This document shows, one piece after another, positions 1 through 8,154 of a stretch of 62,733 bases of DNA. Source of the DNA: Candidatus Abawacabacteria bacterium (GTDB lineage Bacteria; Patescibacteriota; Gracilibacteria; RBG-16-42-10); the NCBI GenBank assembly GCA_016207805.1, contig JACQZO010000025.1:1-62733 (forward strand), in the 5' to 3' direction. A program made the translations under genes and the position numbers. Within the stretch, counting starts at the first letter, position 1; each line of letters starts with the position of its first letter. Below the pieces are notes generated by a model. That model searched no databases. It worked only from the letters and a program-made list of their open reading frames with translations, and was not told where the DNA came from.

Positions 1-349
1 ACGAGCTTTCTGACAAGTATAAGTGCGTACTGGGGATGAGATATTATTCTGCGCAAGATCGTATGATACATTTGAAGGGGAAGTTAATTGAGTTTGGTCA
101 CTCAAATATTAACTTCCTCCAACTCATTCGTTAATTTAACCTGAATCTTTTGAACTTGCTGTTATCTTGAGCCGACTTGCGTAAATATGATTAATGGACG
201 GGTTGCCAAAAACGAGCTTTCCCTTATTTTTCCTACTCGCGGAACTAACTCTGAGCGAATAGAAAAGGGTAAAAATAACAAATAAAGAATAAGAGCACCG
301 GTAAACGAGGTAGAGAGCAAAGTCTATAGGTTTTCCTGACCATTTTCGG
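1..349. other. Intergenic stretch with hairpins, no gene seen
   Basis: No convincing coding frame or known RNA gene was found here. A strong imperfect hairpin spans about 219-279: its outer arms are a T-rich and an A-rich run ending in CCC/GGG, its inner arms are CTCGC and GCGA-type, and the loop is near 241-254. A second hairpin at about 322-364 overlaps the stop codon of the small minus-strand frame that follows, and could be a transcript end. I looked for RNase P, tmRNA and SRP RNA signatures and did not find them. Confidence 0.4.
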
Positions 350-541
350 TCAATCCCTATGGGAGTGTAGTATGGATATAATTTGATGGCGTATTTGTGG
401 TAATTTTTCAGGAAAATATCTGTAGTCTAAATACAAACCTCCTATTAAAATAGCACTTACTAAAGCTACAATGTTTCGCCTTTCAGGCTGATGACTCTCT
501 CTGCGATATTCGGGATACCATCTGTTGGGATCTATAGCCAT
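350..541 (-). CDS. Possible small single-span membrane protein (63 aa)
   Basis: This is an unrecognised 63-residue frame starting at the ATG at 541; a TTG at 559 would add six residues. The N-terminal third is charged and rich in Arg and Glu. Residues about 23-40 are a hydrophobic segment (NIVALVSAILIGGLYLDY), followed by a short basic tail. The stop codon lies in the hairpin at 322-364, which would suit a transcript end. It lies downstream of the tRNA-Thr locus on the same strand. There is no visible ribosome binding site, but that is common in this window. It may be spurious. Confidence 0.35.
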   Translation of the reverse strand: MAIDPNRWYPEYRRESHQPERRNIVALVSAILIGGLYLDYRYFPEKLPQIRHQIISILHSHRD

Positions 542-586
542 GTGAATAATATTAATCAAGTCTCTTTTATTCTCAATCTGATTCTT

Positions 587-605
587 CGAGCACCCTTGAT
601 GCTCG
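587..605 (-). terminator. Hairpin after the tRNA-Thr locus
   Basis: CGAGCA and TGCTCG form a 6-bp stem with a 7-nt loop, starting directly after the CCA end of the split tRNA. There is no clear U-run after it, so it may be a processing or weak termination signal. Confidence 0.4.
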
Positions 606-805
606 TGGAGCCGACCAAGGGATTTGAACCCTCAACCTACAGTTTACCTGTCCGCCGTACATATTGGAGCCGATGAGAGGAGTTGAACCTCCGGCCTTTC
701 CCTTACGAAGGGATCGCTCTACCACTGAGCTACATCGGCACGGTTGATTAAGTTGTACTATGGAAGGCGGGCGATACTGTCGCTCTACCGTTGAGCTAGG
801 TCGGC
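606..805 (-). tRNA. Split tRNA-Thr(GGT) interrupted in its anticodon loop by another tRNA gene
   Basis: Read on the minus strand, 805-774 is a perfect tRNA 5' half: acceptor GCCGACC, D arm GCTC/GAGC, anticodon stem ACAGT and loop bases AT. The matching 3' half is 648-606: loop bases GGTAA, stem ACTGT, variable loop AGGTT, T arm with TTCAAAT loop, acceptor GGTCGGC, discriminator T and encoded CCA. Joining them gives a normal cloverleaf with a 7-nt loop ATGGTAA, that is U33 followed by anticodon GGT (Thr). The 125 nt between them (773-649) hold a complete tRNA-Thr(CGT). CCGCC (770-766) can pair with GGCGG (656-652) and GTAC (758-755) with GTAC (660-657), which would bring the exon ends together. 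The insert is too short for a group I intron. The exact splice points are inferred. It could instead be a disrupted pseudogene. Confidence 0.7.
665..739 (-). tRNA. tRNA-Thr(CGT), nested inside the split tRNA-Thr(GGT)
   Basis: This is a complete cloverleaf on the minus strand: acceptor GCCGATG/CATCGGC, D arm GCTC/GAGC with loop AGTGGTA, anticodon stem ATCCC/GGGAA with one A-A mismatch at its base, loop TTCGTAA with anticodon CGT, T arm GGAGG/CCTCT with loop TTCAACT, discriminator T and encoded CCA. It reads Thr codon ACG. Its 5' part closely resembles that of the surrounding split tRNA (same acceptor start GCCGA and the same TAGCTCA and GGTAGAGCG blocks), so the two are probably paralogues. 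Confidence 0.9.
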
Positions 806-807
806 AC

Positions 808-845
808 AAAAAAGCAGGTAATAGTTCTTCATGCTATCACCTGCT
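808..845 (-). terminator. Rho-independent terminator of the DUF3352 gene
   Basis: On the minus strand, AGCAGGTGATAG and CTATTACCTGCT form a long stem with a 9-nt loop, followed by six T residues. It lies just after the stop of the DUF3352 gene. Its U-run ends 2 nt before base 1 of the split tRNA-Thr, so the tRNA needs read-through or a promoter inside this hairpin region. Confidence 0.8.
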
Positions 846-854
846 GACAATCAT

Positions 855-2723
855 TTATTGAGACACCAACTGTAACTGCATCACACTCTTAAGCATACCT
901 CCTTCTACCACGTTGTAGCCTGCTAAATTGTTTAGTATATCGATTAGAGGTTTGACTTGTTCAGTATAGATTTGAATTTGTTCTTGTTCCATTGCCATAG
1001 TAACAAATGGTAAGAAGGCGTCAGCTAAACCTTTGATATCAAAATACATAATACTATTCGCGCCATTGATCTGTTTCAATAAGGCAGGATATTTACCAGA
1101 TTGGCCCAATGATGTAGTGGGCTGAGCGAGGGTATCAATGATCTTTTTGATGCCGGATTGGGCACTGCTGATCACCAAAGATTTATTATCTTTCAAAAAG
1201 CCATAATTGTAGAGCGTTTCCGTGCCGTCGAGAGAACCAAATGAATGAACAGTAACACCATTAATGTTTTCAGTAGTAGGAGCTGGCATTGGTATCCCTG
1301 CTAAAGTATTAGCTTCGGTAACAATAGCATTAGTTAATTTATCCATTGTTGCTTGAGCGCGAACCATATCTTGTACCTCAGTAATAACCGTTAGAGCCAA
1401 TGGCATCAAGATACTTTCATTGCGATGAAACGTAAGTGCTGTAGTCTTGGCAAATAAAGGTGCAATGTCTGCTTGAATACTAATGTTATTAGCTTGTTCA
1501 AATTCACGAATCATACTAACTGGACCTGGGTCTCCCATAGTAGCAGCCTCTGTCTCTAATGCTTGCAATAGTGGGCCAATCACCATGCCCAATTGCTGAT
1601 TCAAATTATTACCTTCAATAAAATAAAGGGTATTTTCGGGAATGCTGGTAACATAAGTGGAAGCTGCATTGGCATAGGTTTGAGCAATTGCTGGATCGGC
1701 AAAGGCCATAAATGTATCACTATATAGACCCTTATCGTTGAGAGTGATACCACTAATGGAATGTGACCGGTACATTGGATTTTGAGCCAGAGCTTGATAG
1801 AGAGCTTGATTAAGTGCTTCAGTACCGCCAGTATTCATGCCGGGTTGTTGAAATGCGGTTAAATATTTGTTGTTATTTAGATAAACAATACCTAATTGGG
1901 GGCCACTGATTTTAGTGATCAAACTATTGAATTGAGGATTTTGCTTGAAATTTGGTAGTGCAGGATTAGTGCTTTTTTGTAACACTTGCTCCATAGCTGC
2001 TCGATTAGCAGTCAGCATTACCAATTGATTATTGATATTGGTGATAAAAGTAGCGGTACTAGTTTCAACAGTGGGTACTGGTAATACTGTTGATTGGCCA
2101 GTGATATCAGTTGCGGTGGGGACTGGTGTGCTGTTGTGAGTAATTTCAGTGACAGCGTGATTGTTGATTTGGATTTCTTTGGTTACTAAATTGGCTTCAT
2201 TATTTGCTAAAAATCCTTTTAAGGTAACGATTGTTTGTTTAGCTTCTTCGGCTGATTTACTCTCGATACCAATAATGATATCGCTACTCATCTCAGTTTG
2301 CTGAACGGCATCTGCTACCCAACCAATATGGATTTTCTTACCTGCCAAATACTCTAAAGCCTGCACCACTTTACCTTCCACTTCGGCCTGAGTACTAGTA
2401 TCAGTCGCTAGGCTAGCATTAAGTGAGCTTTGCAAAATATAATTACCCATTTGTTGCAAGCCGCCCTTAAGGGTATTGATATTCTTCAACAATTCAGCGT
2501 TGCTAGCTAATCTGCTCATTACACTAGGATTTGCTAAATCTAGATGGGCGTATAGCACGGGATCGGGAGGCAGCAATTCGGCAAAATTATTGCTAGCAGT
2601 GGTCGAAACAGTAGAATTAGTAAATGGCCACCATGCTCTTTGATTGGCTACATAAGCATACGTTGCACTACCTAAGCCAAGAATAATGACAATACTAAGC
2701 ACAATTGTCGCAAGACGTCGCAT
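855..2723 (-). CDS. DUF3352-like membrane-anchored extracytoplasmic protein
   Basis: A 622-residue protein with an N-terminal membrane anchor (residues about 5-27) and a large outside domain. The stretch near residue 50 (LLPPDPVLYAHLDLANP) is the typical start of DUF3352, a family of unknown function seen in cyanobacteria and Patescibacteria. The rest is rich in Thr, Asn and Gln, as in secreted proteins here. It starts at the ATG at 2723, about 100 bp from the divergently transcribed helicase gene, so the two probably share a promoter region. A strong terminator follows. Its function is unknown; a role at the cell envelope is inferred from the anchor only. Confidence 0.75.
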   Translation of the reverse strand: MRRLATIVLSIVIILGLGSATYAYVANQRAWWPFTNSTVSTTASNNFAELLPPDPVLYAHLDLANPSVMSRLASNAELLKNINTLKGGLQQMGNYILQSSLNASLATDTSTQAEVEGKVVQALEYLAGKKIHIGWVADAVQQTEMSSDIIIGIESKSAEEAKQTIVTLKGFLANNEANLVTKEIQINNHAVTEITHNSTPVPTATDITGQSTVLPVPTVETSTATFITNINNQLVMLTANRAAMEQVLQKSTNPALPNFKQNPQFNSLITKISGPQLGIVYLNNNKYLTAFQQPGMNTGGTEALNQALYQALAQNPMYRSHSISGITLNDKGLYSDTFMAFADPAIAQTYANAASTYVTSIPENTLYFIEGNNLNQQLGMVIGPLLQALETEAATMGDPGPVSMIREFEQANNISIQADIAPLFAKTTALTFHRNESILMPLALTVITEVQDMVRAQATMDKLTNAIVTEANTLAGIPMPAPTTENINGVTVHSFGSLDGTETLYNYGFLKDNKSLVISSAQSGIKKIIDTLAQPTTSLGQSGKYPALLKQINGANSIMYFDIKGLADAFLPFVTMAMEQEQIQIYTEQVKPLIDILNNLAGYNVVEGGMLKSVMQLQLVSQ

Positions 2724-2819
2724 AAAATAGGGTAAATGACATCATGGGGAGTTTACCGTTTAATCAAACTTAAGTAAAATACAGCAGAATTGGTATCTAT
2801 AAGCTATTTTCTGTTATTT

Positions 2820-4961
2820 ATGAATATTGAGACTTTGAATGAACAACAAAGGGAAGTTGTGACCCATCTTGGCGGTCCTTTGCTGGTTTTAGCAGGTGCT
2901 GGTTCAGGCAAAACTAAAGCGCTAACCTATCGAGTAGCCTATTTAATGGCTGATCGCGGTATTGATGGTAATCGTATTTTGGCAGTTACCTTTACTAATA
3001 AAGCGGCCCAAGAAATGCGTAATCGGGTAGAGAAATTGTTACAAGAAGCGGGGCCTGCTAGTGGCACTCCGTTATTAGGTACATTCCATTCCATTTGTGC
3101 CCGTTTTCTACGGGCAGATATTCATTATCTCGGTTTTAAAAATAGCTTTGTAATTTATGATACCAATGATCAATTACAAGTATTGAGAGAAGTATTGGCG
3201 AGATTAAATCTAGACCCTAAGAAATTTGTTCCTCAGGCTGTTTTGGGCTGCATCTCACAAGCCAAGTCAGAACTGATTGCGGCAGATCAATATAAACTAA
3301 AAGCAAGAGATTACTTTGAAGAGACGGTAGCACAGATTTACCCTTTGTATGAACAAGCATTGCATGCCAATAATGCTTTGGATTTTGATGATCTTATTTT
3401 TAAAACCGTACAGTTATTCCAACATTTTCCTGAAGTGCTAGATCGTTATCAAGAGCGCTTTCATTACTTCTTGGTTGATGAGTACCAAGATACTAATCAT
3501 GCCCAATATACTTTTCTCAAGTTGCTGGCAGAAAAGTATCGTAATTTGATGGTGGTGGGGGATGACTGGCAAGGAATTTATAGTTGGCGTGGTGCCGATA
3601 TTCGGAATATTTTAAATTTCGAAAAAGATTACCCTGAAGCAAAAATGGTTAAGTTGGAACGGAATTATCGTTCTACTCAATTAATCTTGGATGCTTCTCA
3701 TAGTATTATTGAAAAAAATCGTACTCGTACGGATAAAAAATTATGGACTGATCGAGAGCAAGGTGACTTGATTGAAGTAGTTGAAGCTTATGATGAGCGA
3801 GAAGAGGCAATGCTGATTGCCGAAAAAATTCGCACTGCTGAATGTGCTCTACGTGATCAAGTAGTGCTCTATCGCACTAATGCACAATCCCGTCCTTTGG
3901 AAGAGGCCTTGTTGCGATTGGGTATCTCGTATCAAATCGTGGGGGGAGTGCGTTTCTACGAAAGACAAGAAATAAAAGATGTATTGGCCTATCTTTCTTT
4001 AATTGTGAACCCTCAAAACACTATTGCTTTACAAAGAATTATCAATGTTCCTCCTCGAAAGATTGGTAAAATCGCTTGGGATAAAATTAAAATCTATTTT
4101 GGTACAGAACCTATCGCTGTCAATCTAGGCTTGGCCCGTGCTTACGAAATGGGTGAACTGAATGCGGGGACGAAGCAGGCGATAGGTAATTTCTTACAAT
4201 TGTTACAGCGTTTACAAGAGCTTGGTCAGGAAATGACTGCTAGTCAATTGATCAAAGCAGTAGTGGAGAGAACTGGTTACAAAGAATATCTTCTGGATGG
4301 TACCGAAGAAGGTGAGGAGCGTTACCAAAATGTGCAAGAACTTTTAACTGTATCACAGAAATATGATCATTTAGCTCCAGAATTTTCGCTAGCTACTTTT
4401 CTGGAAGAAGTCGCGCTGATCTCTGATATGGATAATTTAAAAGACGAAAAAAATGGTGTGACCTTAATGTCGGTTCATGCCGCTAAGGGGTTGGAATTTT
4501 CCACAGTTTATATTGCTGGTCTAGAAGAAAATATTTTTCCTCATTCACGTACGCAGCTTGATCCTGAGCAAAGTGAAGAAGAGCGTCGGCTAATGTATGT
4601 GGCTATGACGAGAGCTGCTCATAAATTGTATCTCTTTTACACTCGGCGTCGCTCTATCTATGGCAATATTCAGTCCAATTCTCGGTCGCGATTTATTGAT
4701 GAAATTCCCCAACATTTGGTCAGTCAAAGTGAAAGAAGTTCACCGCGATTGGGGTCCTTGGGTAATGCCCAAATTTCTATTCAACAGGTGCAGACAATTA
4801 CAGCTGAGGTGCTATACAAAACTGGAGAAAAAGTAAGGCATAAAAGTTTTGGTGATGGTTTGGTAGTTGAGGTTAGAGGGGATGTGATTAGTGTCGCTTT
4901 TCCTGGAAAGGGCGTTAAAAAATTAGCGGCCTCGATCGCACCGTTAGAAAAATTGGCTTAA
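2820..4961 (+). CDS. pcrA: UvrD/PcrA-type superfamily 1 DNA helicase
   Basis: An ATP-dependent 3'-5' DNA helicase for repair and for clearing proteins from DNA. Visible motifs in order: N-terminal LNEQQREVV Q-motif, Walker A GAGSGKTKAL, Walker B/motif II LVDEYQDTNHAQY, motif III GDDWQGIYSWRGAD, motif V MSVHAAKGLEFSTVYI, and motif VI RRLMYVAMTRA. The last 50 residues (GEKVRHKSFGDGLVVEV) match the Tudor-like C-terminal domain of PcrA. The frame opens at a TTG at 2790, but the ATG at 2820 places the Q-motif at the usual distance from the N-terminus. At 713 aa it is a normal length. It leads a run of four plus-strand genes, with 4 nt to the next. Confidence 0.95.
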   Translation: MNIETLNEQQREVVTHLGGPLLVLAGAGSGKTKALTYRVAYLMADRGIDGNRILAVTFTNKAAQEMRNRVEKLLQEAGPASGTPLLGTFHSICARFLRADIHYLGFKNSFVIYDTNDQLQVLREVLARLNLDPKKFVPQAVLGCISQAKSELIAADQYKLKARDYFEETVAQIYPLYEQALHANNALDFDDLIFKTVQLFQHFPEVLDRYQERFHYFLVDEYQDTNHAQYTFLKLLAEKYRNLMVVGDDWQGIYSWRGADIRNILNFEKDYPEAKMVKLERNYRSTQLILDASHSIIEKNRTRTDKKLWTDREQGDLIEVVEAYDEREEAMLIAEKIRTAECALRDQVVLYRTNAQSRPLEEALLRLGISYQIVGGVRFYERQEIKDVLAYLSLIVNPQNTIALQRIINVPPRKIGKIAWDKIKIYFGTEPIAVNLGLARAYEMGELNAGTKQAIGNFLQLLQRLQELGQEMTASQLIKAVVERTGYKEYLLDGTEEGEERYQNVQELLTVSQKYDHLAPEFSLATFLEEVALISDMDNLKDEKNGVTLMSVHAAKGLEFSTVYIAGLEENIFPHSRTQLDPEQSEEERRLMYVAMTRAAHKLYLFYTRRRSIYGNIQSNSRSRFIDEIPQHLVSQSERSSPRLGSLGNAQISIQQVQTITAEVLYKTGEKVRHKSFGDGLVVEVRGDVISVAFPGKGVKKLAASIAPLEKLA

Positions 4962-4965
4962 TTGT

Positions 4966-5994
4966 ATGTCTTCAGTGCTGCATCCTCGGATCAAAAAAAC
5001 ACGCAAGCGTAAACAATTAATGTATGGTTTGCCCTTAATTGCTTTTTTTATTGTCATTGGTGCTTGGTACCTGAATTGGCGAAACAGCACTTTGATTACA
5101 GCAGAAGCTAAAGAGTACACCTTGACTATTGATGGTGCTAATTATGCCTTGCTATGCAGTGATGATACTGTCGGTGTCTGTTTGCGAAAAGAAAATATCA
5201 TTGTCTATGAGCAAGATTATTTATGGCCAGAAATGACTACATCCCTGGAATCTGGCATGCATGTCATTATTCGTCATGCTGTGCCGGTGCAGCTTATCAA
5301 TGTCCTGGGGGAGGAGAGCAAAGTTTTTAGTCGTGGCACCACGGTAGGAGATGTTTTGAATGAACAAGAAATAGTTCTTACTGATCAGCAGCGAGTGATT
5401 CCGGAAGTTTCTGCCTGGCTAGAACCTGAGATAAAAATTCAAATTTTGGCGGAGAGAGAAGAAAAATTGAAAAGGAAAGTAGATATTGCTTTCAAAAAGG
5501 TAGAGAAAAGAGATGCCACACTGACTATTGGTAAAAGAATAGTTGAACAAGAGGGATTGTTAGGGAAAAAAGAAGAGACCTATAATCTGGTGTATATTGG
5601 CGATCAATTAAAAGAAAAGAAATTACTAAGAACAGAGATACTATCTGAGCCGCAAGATGAAATTGTCAAAGTTGGTACCAAAATGCCAGCACAAACAGAA
5701 ACAATAGAAAATGGCAAAGCGAGTTTTTATAGTGCTAGTCTAGATGGTAGCCGTACTGCCTCAGGACCTCCTATTAGGCTCACTGAAATGGTCGCTGCTC
5801 ATAAAACATTACCTTTTGGTAGCTTGGTGAAGGTGACTAATGTGAATAATGGTAAAAGTGTCGTGGTTAAAATTATTGATCGCGGTCCCTACATTACTGG
5901 TAGAGTGATTGATCTCACTCCGGCGGCATTTCAACAAATAGCTTCACTTTCTAGTGGGGTAGTGTCCGTACGCTTGGATCTCATTGTCGAGTAA
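4966..5994 (+). CDS. Membrane-anchored G5/RlpA-like cell-wall protein
   Basis: A 342-aa protein with an N-terminal anchor (residues about 19-37). It is followed by a DUF348-like region (FSRGTTVGDVLNEQEIVL, about 113-130) as found in YabE/Rpf-type wall proteins. A G5-like module ends in DEIVKVGTK at about residue 230. The C-terminal double-psi beta-barrel of the RlpA type contains TASG, AAHKTLPFGSLVKV, DRGP and VIDLT. Proteins of this layout act on or bind peptidoglycan outside the membrane. It starts 4 nt after the helicase gene and so is probably co-transcribed. Enzymatic activity on glycan strands is inferred from the RlpA family and not shown. Confidence 0.8.
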   Translation: MSSVLHPRIKKTRKRKQLMYGLPLIAFFIVIGAWYLNWRNSTLITAEAKEYTLTIDGANYALLCSDDTVGVCLRKENIIVYEQDYLWPEMTTSLESGMHVIIRHAVPVQLINVLGEESKVFSRGTTVGDVLNEQEIVLTDQQRVIPEVSAWLEPEIKIQILAEREEKLKRKVDIAFKKVEKRDATLTIGKRIVEQEGLLGKKEETYNLVYIGDQLKEKKLLRTEILSEPQDEIVKVGTKMPAQTETIENGKASFYSASLDGSRTASGPPIRLTEMVAAHKTLPFGSLVKVTNVNNGKSVVVKIIDRGPYITGRVIDLTPAAFQQIASLSSGVVSVRLDLIVE

Positions 5995-6030
5995 TGGTAT
6001 CATCCGATTGTCATTTATCAGCTTTTTCCT

Positions 6031-6591
6031 ATGGAACTGCGTAGTCTTTCAGACCAAAATGTGTTGGCAAAAACAAGCAATGCCCCAATATTGTTTATTC
6101 CTAATCCTAGTCAGATCAATGGTCTTATTAACAAATTTCCTGAGGTGAAAATAGTGGTTACCTTCAGTGAAACAAAAACCACTAAAAGTAATAGAGAAGT
6201 GCTAATTTGTGATTGGCCAGGTGAATATGAACGTAGTGATACCTCAATCATTGGTTTACACATGGGTTGTTTTGTCATTGCTTTAGAAGGCAAATATTGG
6301 TTGATAGCGGTAGATACTGCTCTTAAATCATTAGATAAAGATAATGAGTATCTGAGTAATGTCGCTGGGTTAATGGTTTGGGTTACCGATGAGGCTAACA
6401 AAAGCAATGTCCAAGAGGCAATTTCACATTTAGCACCGACTTATATTGTCTATTGTGTCAGTGCTGATAAAGAGGTCTTGATCAAAGATCTTACCCCACC
6501 ACCAATGGCTTCAGTCCAAGAGCTTACTATTAAAGCATCTGAGCTTGATGGCGAAAGTGAACAAATCAAAGCTCAAGCACTGATTGTATGA
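6031..6591 (+). CDS. Small metallo-beta-lactamase-fold-like protein, degenerate
   Basis: A 186-residue protein. The segment CDWPGEYERSDTSIIGLHMG (about 60-79) resembles the PGEYE block of the short MBL-fold proteins common in Patescibacteria (COG2220-like). The metal-binding HxHxDH signature of active enzymes is absent, so catalysis is doubtful. Its stop overlaps the ATG of ftsE by 4 nt (ATGA), indicating translational coupling, and it lies 36 bp after the RlpA-like gene. The fold assignment rests on a short motif and needs a profile search. Confidence 0.5.
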   Translation: MELRSLSDQNVLAKTSNAPILFIPNPSQINGLINKFPEVKIVVTFSETKTTKSNREVLICDWPGEYERSDTSIIGLHMGCFVIALEGKYWLIAVDTALKSLDKDNEYLSNVAGLMVWVTDEANKSNVQEAISHLAPTYIVYCVSADKEVLIKDLTPPPMASVQELTIKASELDGESEQIKAQALIV

Positions 6592-7268
6592 TTCGTTTTC
6601 AGCAAGTGGTAAAAATGTATGGTGGTAGAGCGGTGTTGGACAATGTTAGTCTGACCATTGAAGCTGGTGAATTTGTCTCGATTGTTGGTAGAAGTGGAGC
6701 GGGTAAGACTACCTTAGCCAAATTAATTTTAGGAGTAGAAAAAACGGATCTGGGTGTGGTGAGTGTTGATGGCTTGATTGTCACAGAGATGAGACCAGGC
6801 ACATTACAAAAGTTTCGTCGAAAAGTAGGTATGGTATTTCAGGATTACCGCTTATTACCAGAAAAAACAGTGTTTGAAAATGTTGCCTTTGCCCTTGAGG
6901 TAACTGACGTTCCTGAAGCAACTATTCAAAGCCAAGTAGATGAAGTGCTAGCAAAACTCGAATTGTCCCATATTCGTGATGCTTTCCCACTGACACTTTC
7001 AGGCGGAGAGCAACAAAGAGTGGCGATAGCTAGAGCCTTAGTCCATCGACCAAGGTTACTTATTGCAGATGAGCCAACTGGTAATTTAGATCCTGAGGGA
7101 ACTGACACAATTCTCAACTTATTACGGCAAATTCATGGCCAAGGTACAACAGTAATTTTGACTACACATGATCCCGAGGTAGTTAATTTCTTTCAAGAAA
7201 GAGTGATCTTTTTGGAAGATGGAAAAGTAAAGTCAGACTTACCCCAGGCACGATATCCTGGCCGGTAG
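6588..7268 (+). CDS. ftsE: FtsE, cell-division ABC ATPase
   Basis: A 226-aa ABC ATPase with Walker A GRSGAGKTT (about 34-42), Q-loop VFQDYRLLP, signature LSGGEQQRVAIARAL, Walker B LLIADEPTGNLDP and the H-loop TTHD. The DYRLLP and length match FtsE. FtsE normally pairs with the membrane protein FtsX to activate septal peptidoglycan hydrolases. Here ftsX is not next to it; a terminator hairpin and a minus-strand gene follow. Coupling with the MBL-like gene upstream is by a 4-nt overlap. Other short ABC ATPases (LolD, MacB) are possible but fit less well. Confidence 0.85.
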   Translation: MIRFQQVVKMYGGRAVLDNVSLTIEAGEFVSIVGRSGAGKTTLAKLILGVEKTDLGVVSVDGLIVTEMRPGTLQKFRRKVGMVFQDYRLLPEKTVFENVAFALEVTDVPEATIQSQVDEVLAKLELSHIRDAFPLTLSGGEQQRVAIARALVHRPRLLIADEPTGNLDPEGTDTILNLLRQIHGQGTTVILTTHDPEVVNFFQERVIFLEDGKVKSDLPQARYPGR

Positions 7269-7317
7269 AGTGAATAATGAAGATTCATTTTAATGTATTG
7301 GTTATCCTAACAATTAT

Positions 7318-7349
7318 GTCAGTTTTTTCCTATTAAAATAAAAACTGAC
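7318..7349 (+). terminator. Terminator hairpin after ftsE
   Basis: GTCAGTTTTT and AAAAACTGAC form a 10-bp stem around a 12-nt loop about 50 bp after the ftsE stop. Further weak hairpins follow at about 7400-7460 (a GATC-rich stem and TTGGCA/TGCCAA), toward the end of the opposing lepB gene. Confidence 0.55.
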
Positions 7350-7481
7350 GAATACACTTATCAACTAAACCTTCTCCAATGTCATCTCGACCTCGTGGAG
7401 AGATCTGATGCAGATCTAGTTGGCAATTTTTGTCTGCCTCGGGCTGCCAAAATGCCCTTCATTTTTTTAGCCAATTCTCAC

Positions 7482-8075
7482 CTAAGTGTTCGTATAATCT
7501 TGGTGTGATAAAAGCCGTATGCCATTTAAAGGCAAAAATACAAACCAAGCCCGGCCTTCAATGTTATGTCTATTGAGTATGCCCCATGAACGGGAATCAT
7601 TACTAGCTCTACGATTGTCTCCCATGACAAAATAATTCTCAGGAGGGATATCAATAATTTTATTCTCATGGGTCGGCCAATAGGTTTTTTCATTCTCAGC
7701 AGACAGGTAAGGCTCATCTAGTTTTTTGCCTTCTGGATGCGCGTCATTATGAATAATTACCTGACCATCAAGAAACTCAATTTTTTCTCCCGGTAGGCCA
7801 ATAATTCTTTTAACGTAATAAAGATCAGTATCGGGTGGGGGAATGAGGACAATGATATCTCCTCTTTGCGGCTCATGTAGGTAATAGCTTAATTTATCGA
7901 CCATAAGGAACTCAGCATTTTGTAGATTGGGAATCATGCTGCTGCCATTTACTTGAAAAGGCGAAATCAATGTATAGCGTACTACTGCTACGATTACTAC
8001 AATGATAGCAATATTATAAAGAAGATCAGCGAGTATTTTTAGATTTTCCCGTAAGCGGCTTCTATTCTCTAGCAT
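7482..8075 (-). CDS. lepB: Signal peptidase I
   Basis: A membrane-bound serine protease that removes signal peptides of exported proteins. From the ATG at 8075 it has 197 residues: one membrane segment at about 15-37, the catalytic Ser46 in NGSSMIPNL (usual form SGxSMxPT), the catalytic Lys89 in YYVKRIIGLPGE, and the later box GDNRRASNDSRSWG. The frame can extend to a TTG at 8090, which adds nothing recognisable. This enzyme fits the many secreted proteins in the window. It is divergent from the PH-domain gene at 8155. Confidence 0.93.
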   Translation of the reverse strand: MLENRSRLRENLKILADLLYNIAIIVVIVAVVRYTLISPFQVNGSSMIPNLQNAEFLMVDKLSYYLHEPQRGDIIVLIPPPDTDLYYVKRIIGLPGEKIEFLDGQVIIHNDAHPEGKKLDEPYLSAENEKTYWPTHENKIIDIPPENYFVMGDNRRASNDSRSWGILNRHNIEGRAWFVFLPLNGIRLLSHQDYTNT

Positions 8076-8154
8076 GGCAAATGAGGACAATTTTAGTACG
8101 TCAAGTATACCAACTCTCTATCCTTTCTGCTACCCTGCTAAAGGTAAATTTTGT

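Noticed and set aside
1-349. RNase P, tmRNA or SRP RNA gene
   Set aside because: The conserved blocks of these RNAs were not found; only unassigned hairpins are present.
649-773. The tRNA insert as a group I intron
   Set aside because: It is only 125 nt, most of it another tRNA, and has no P3-P8 core.
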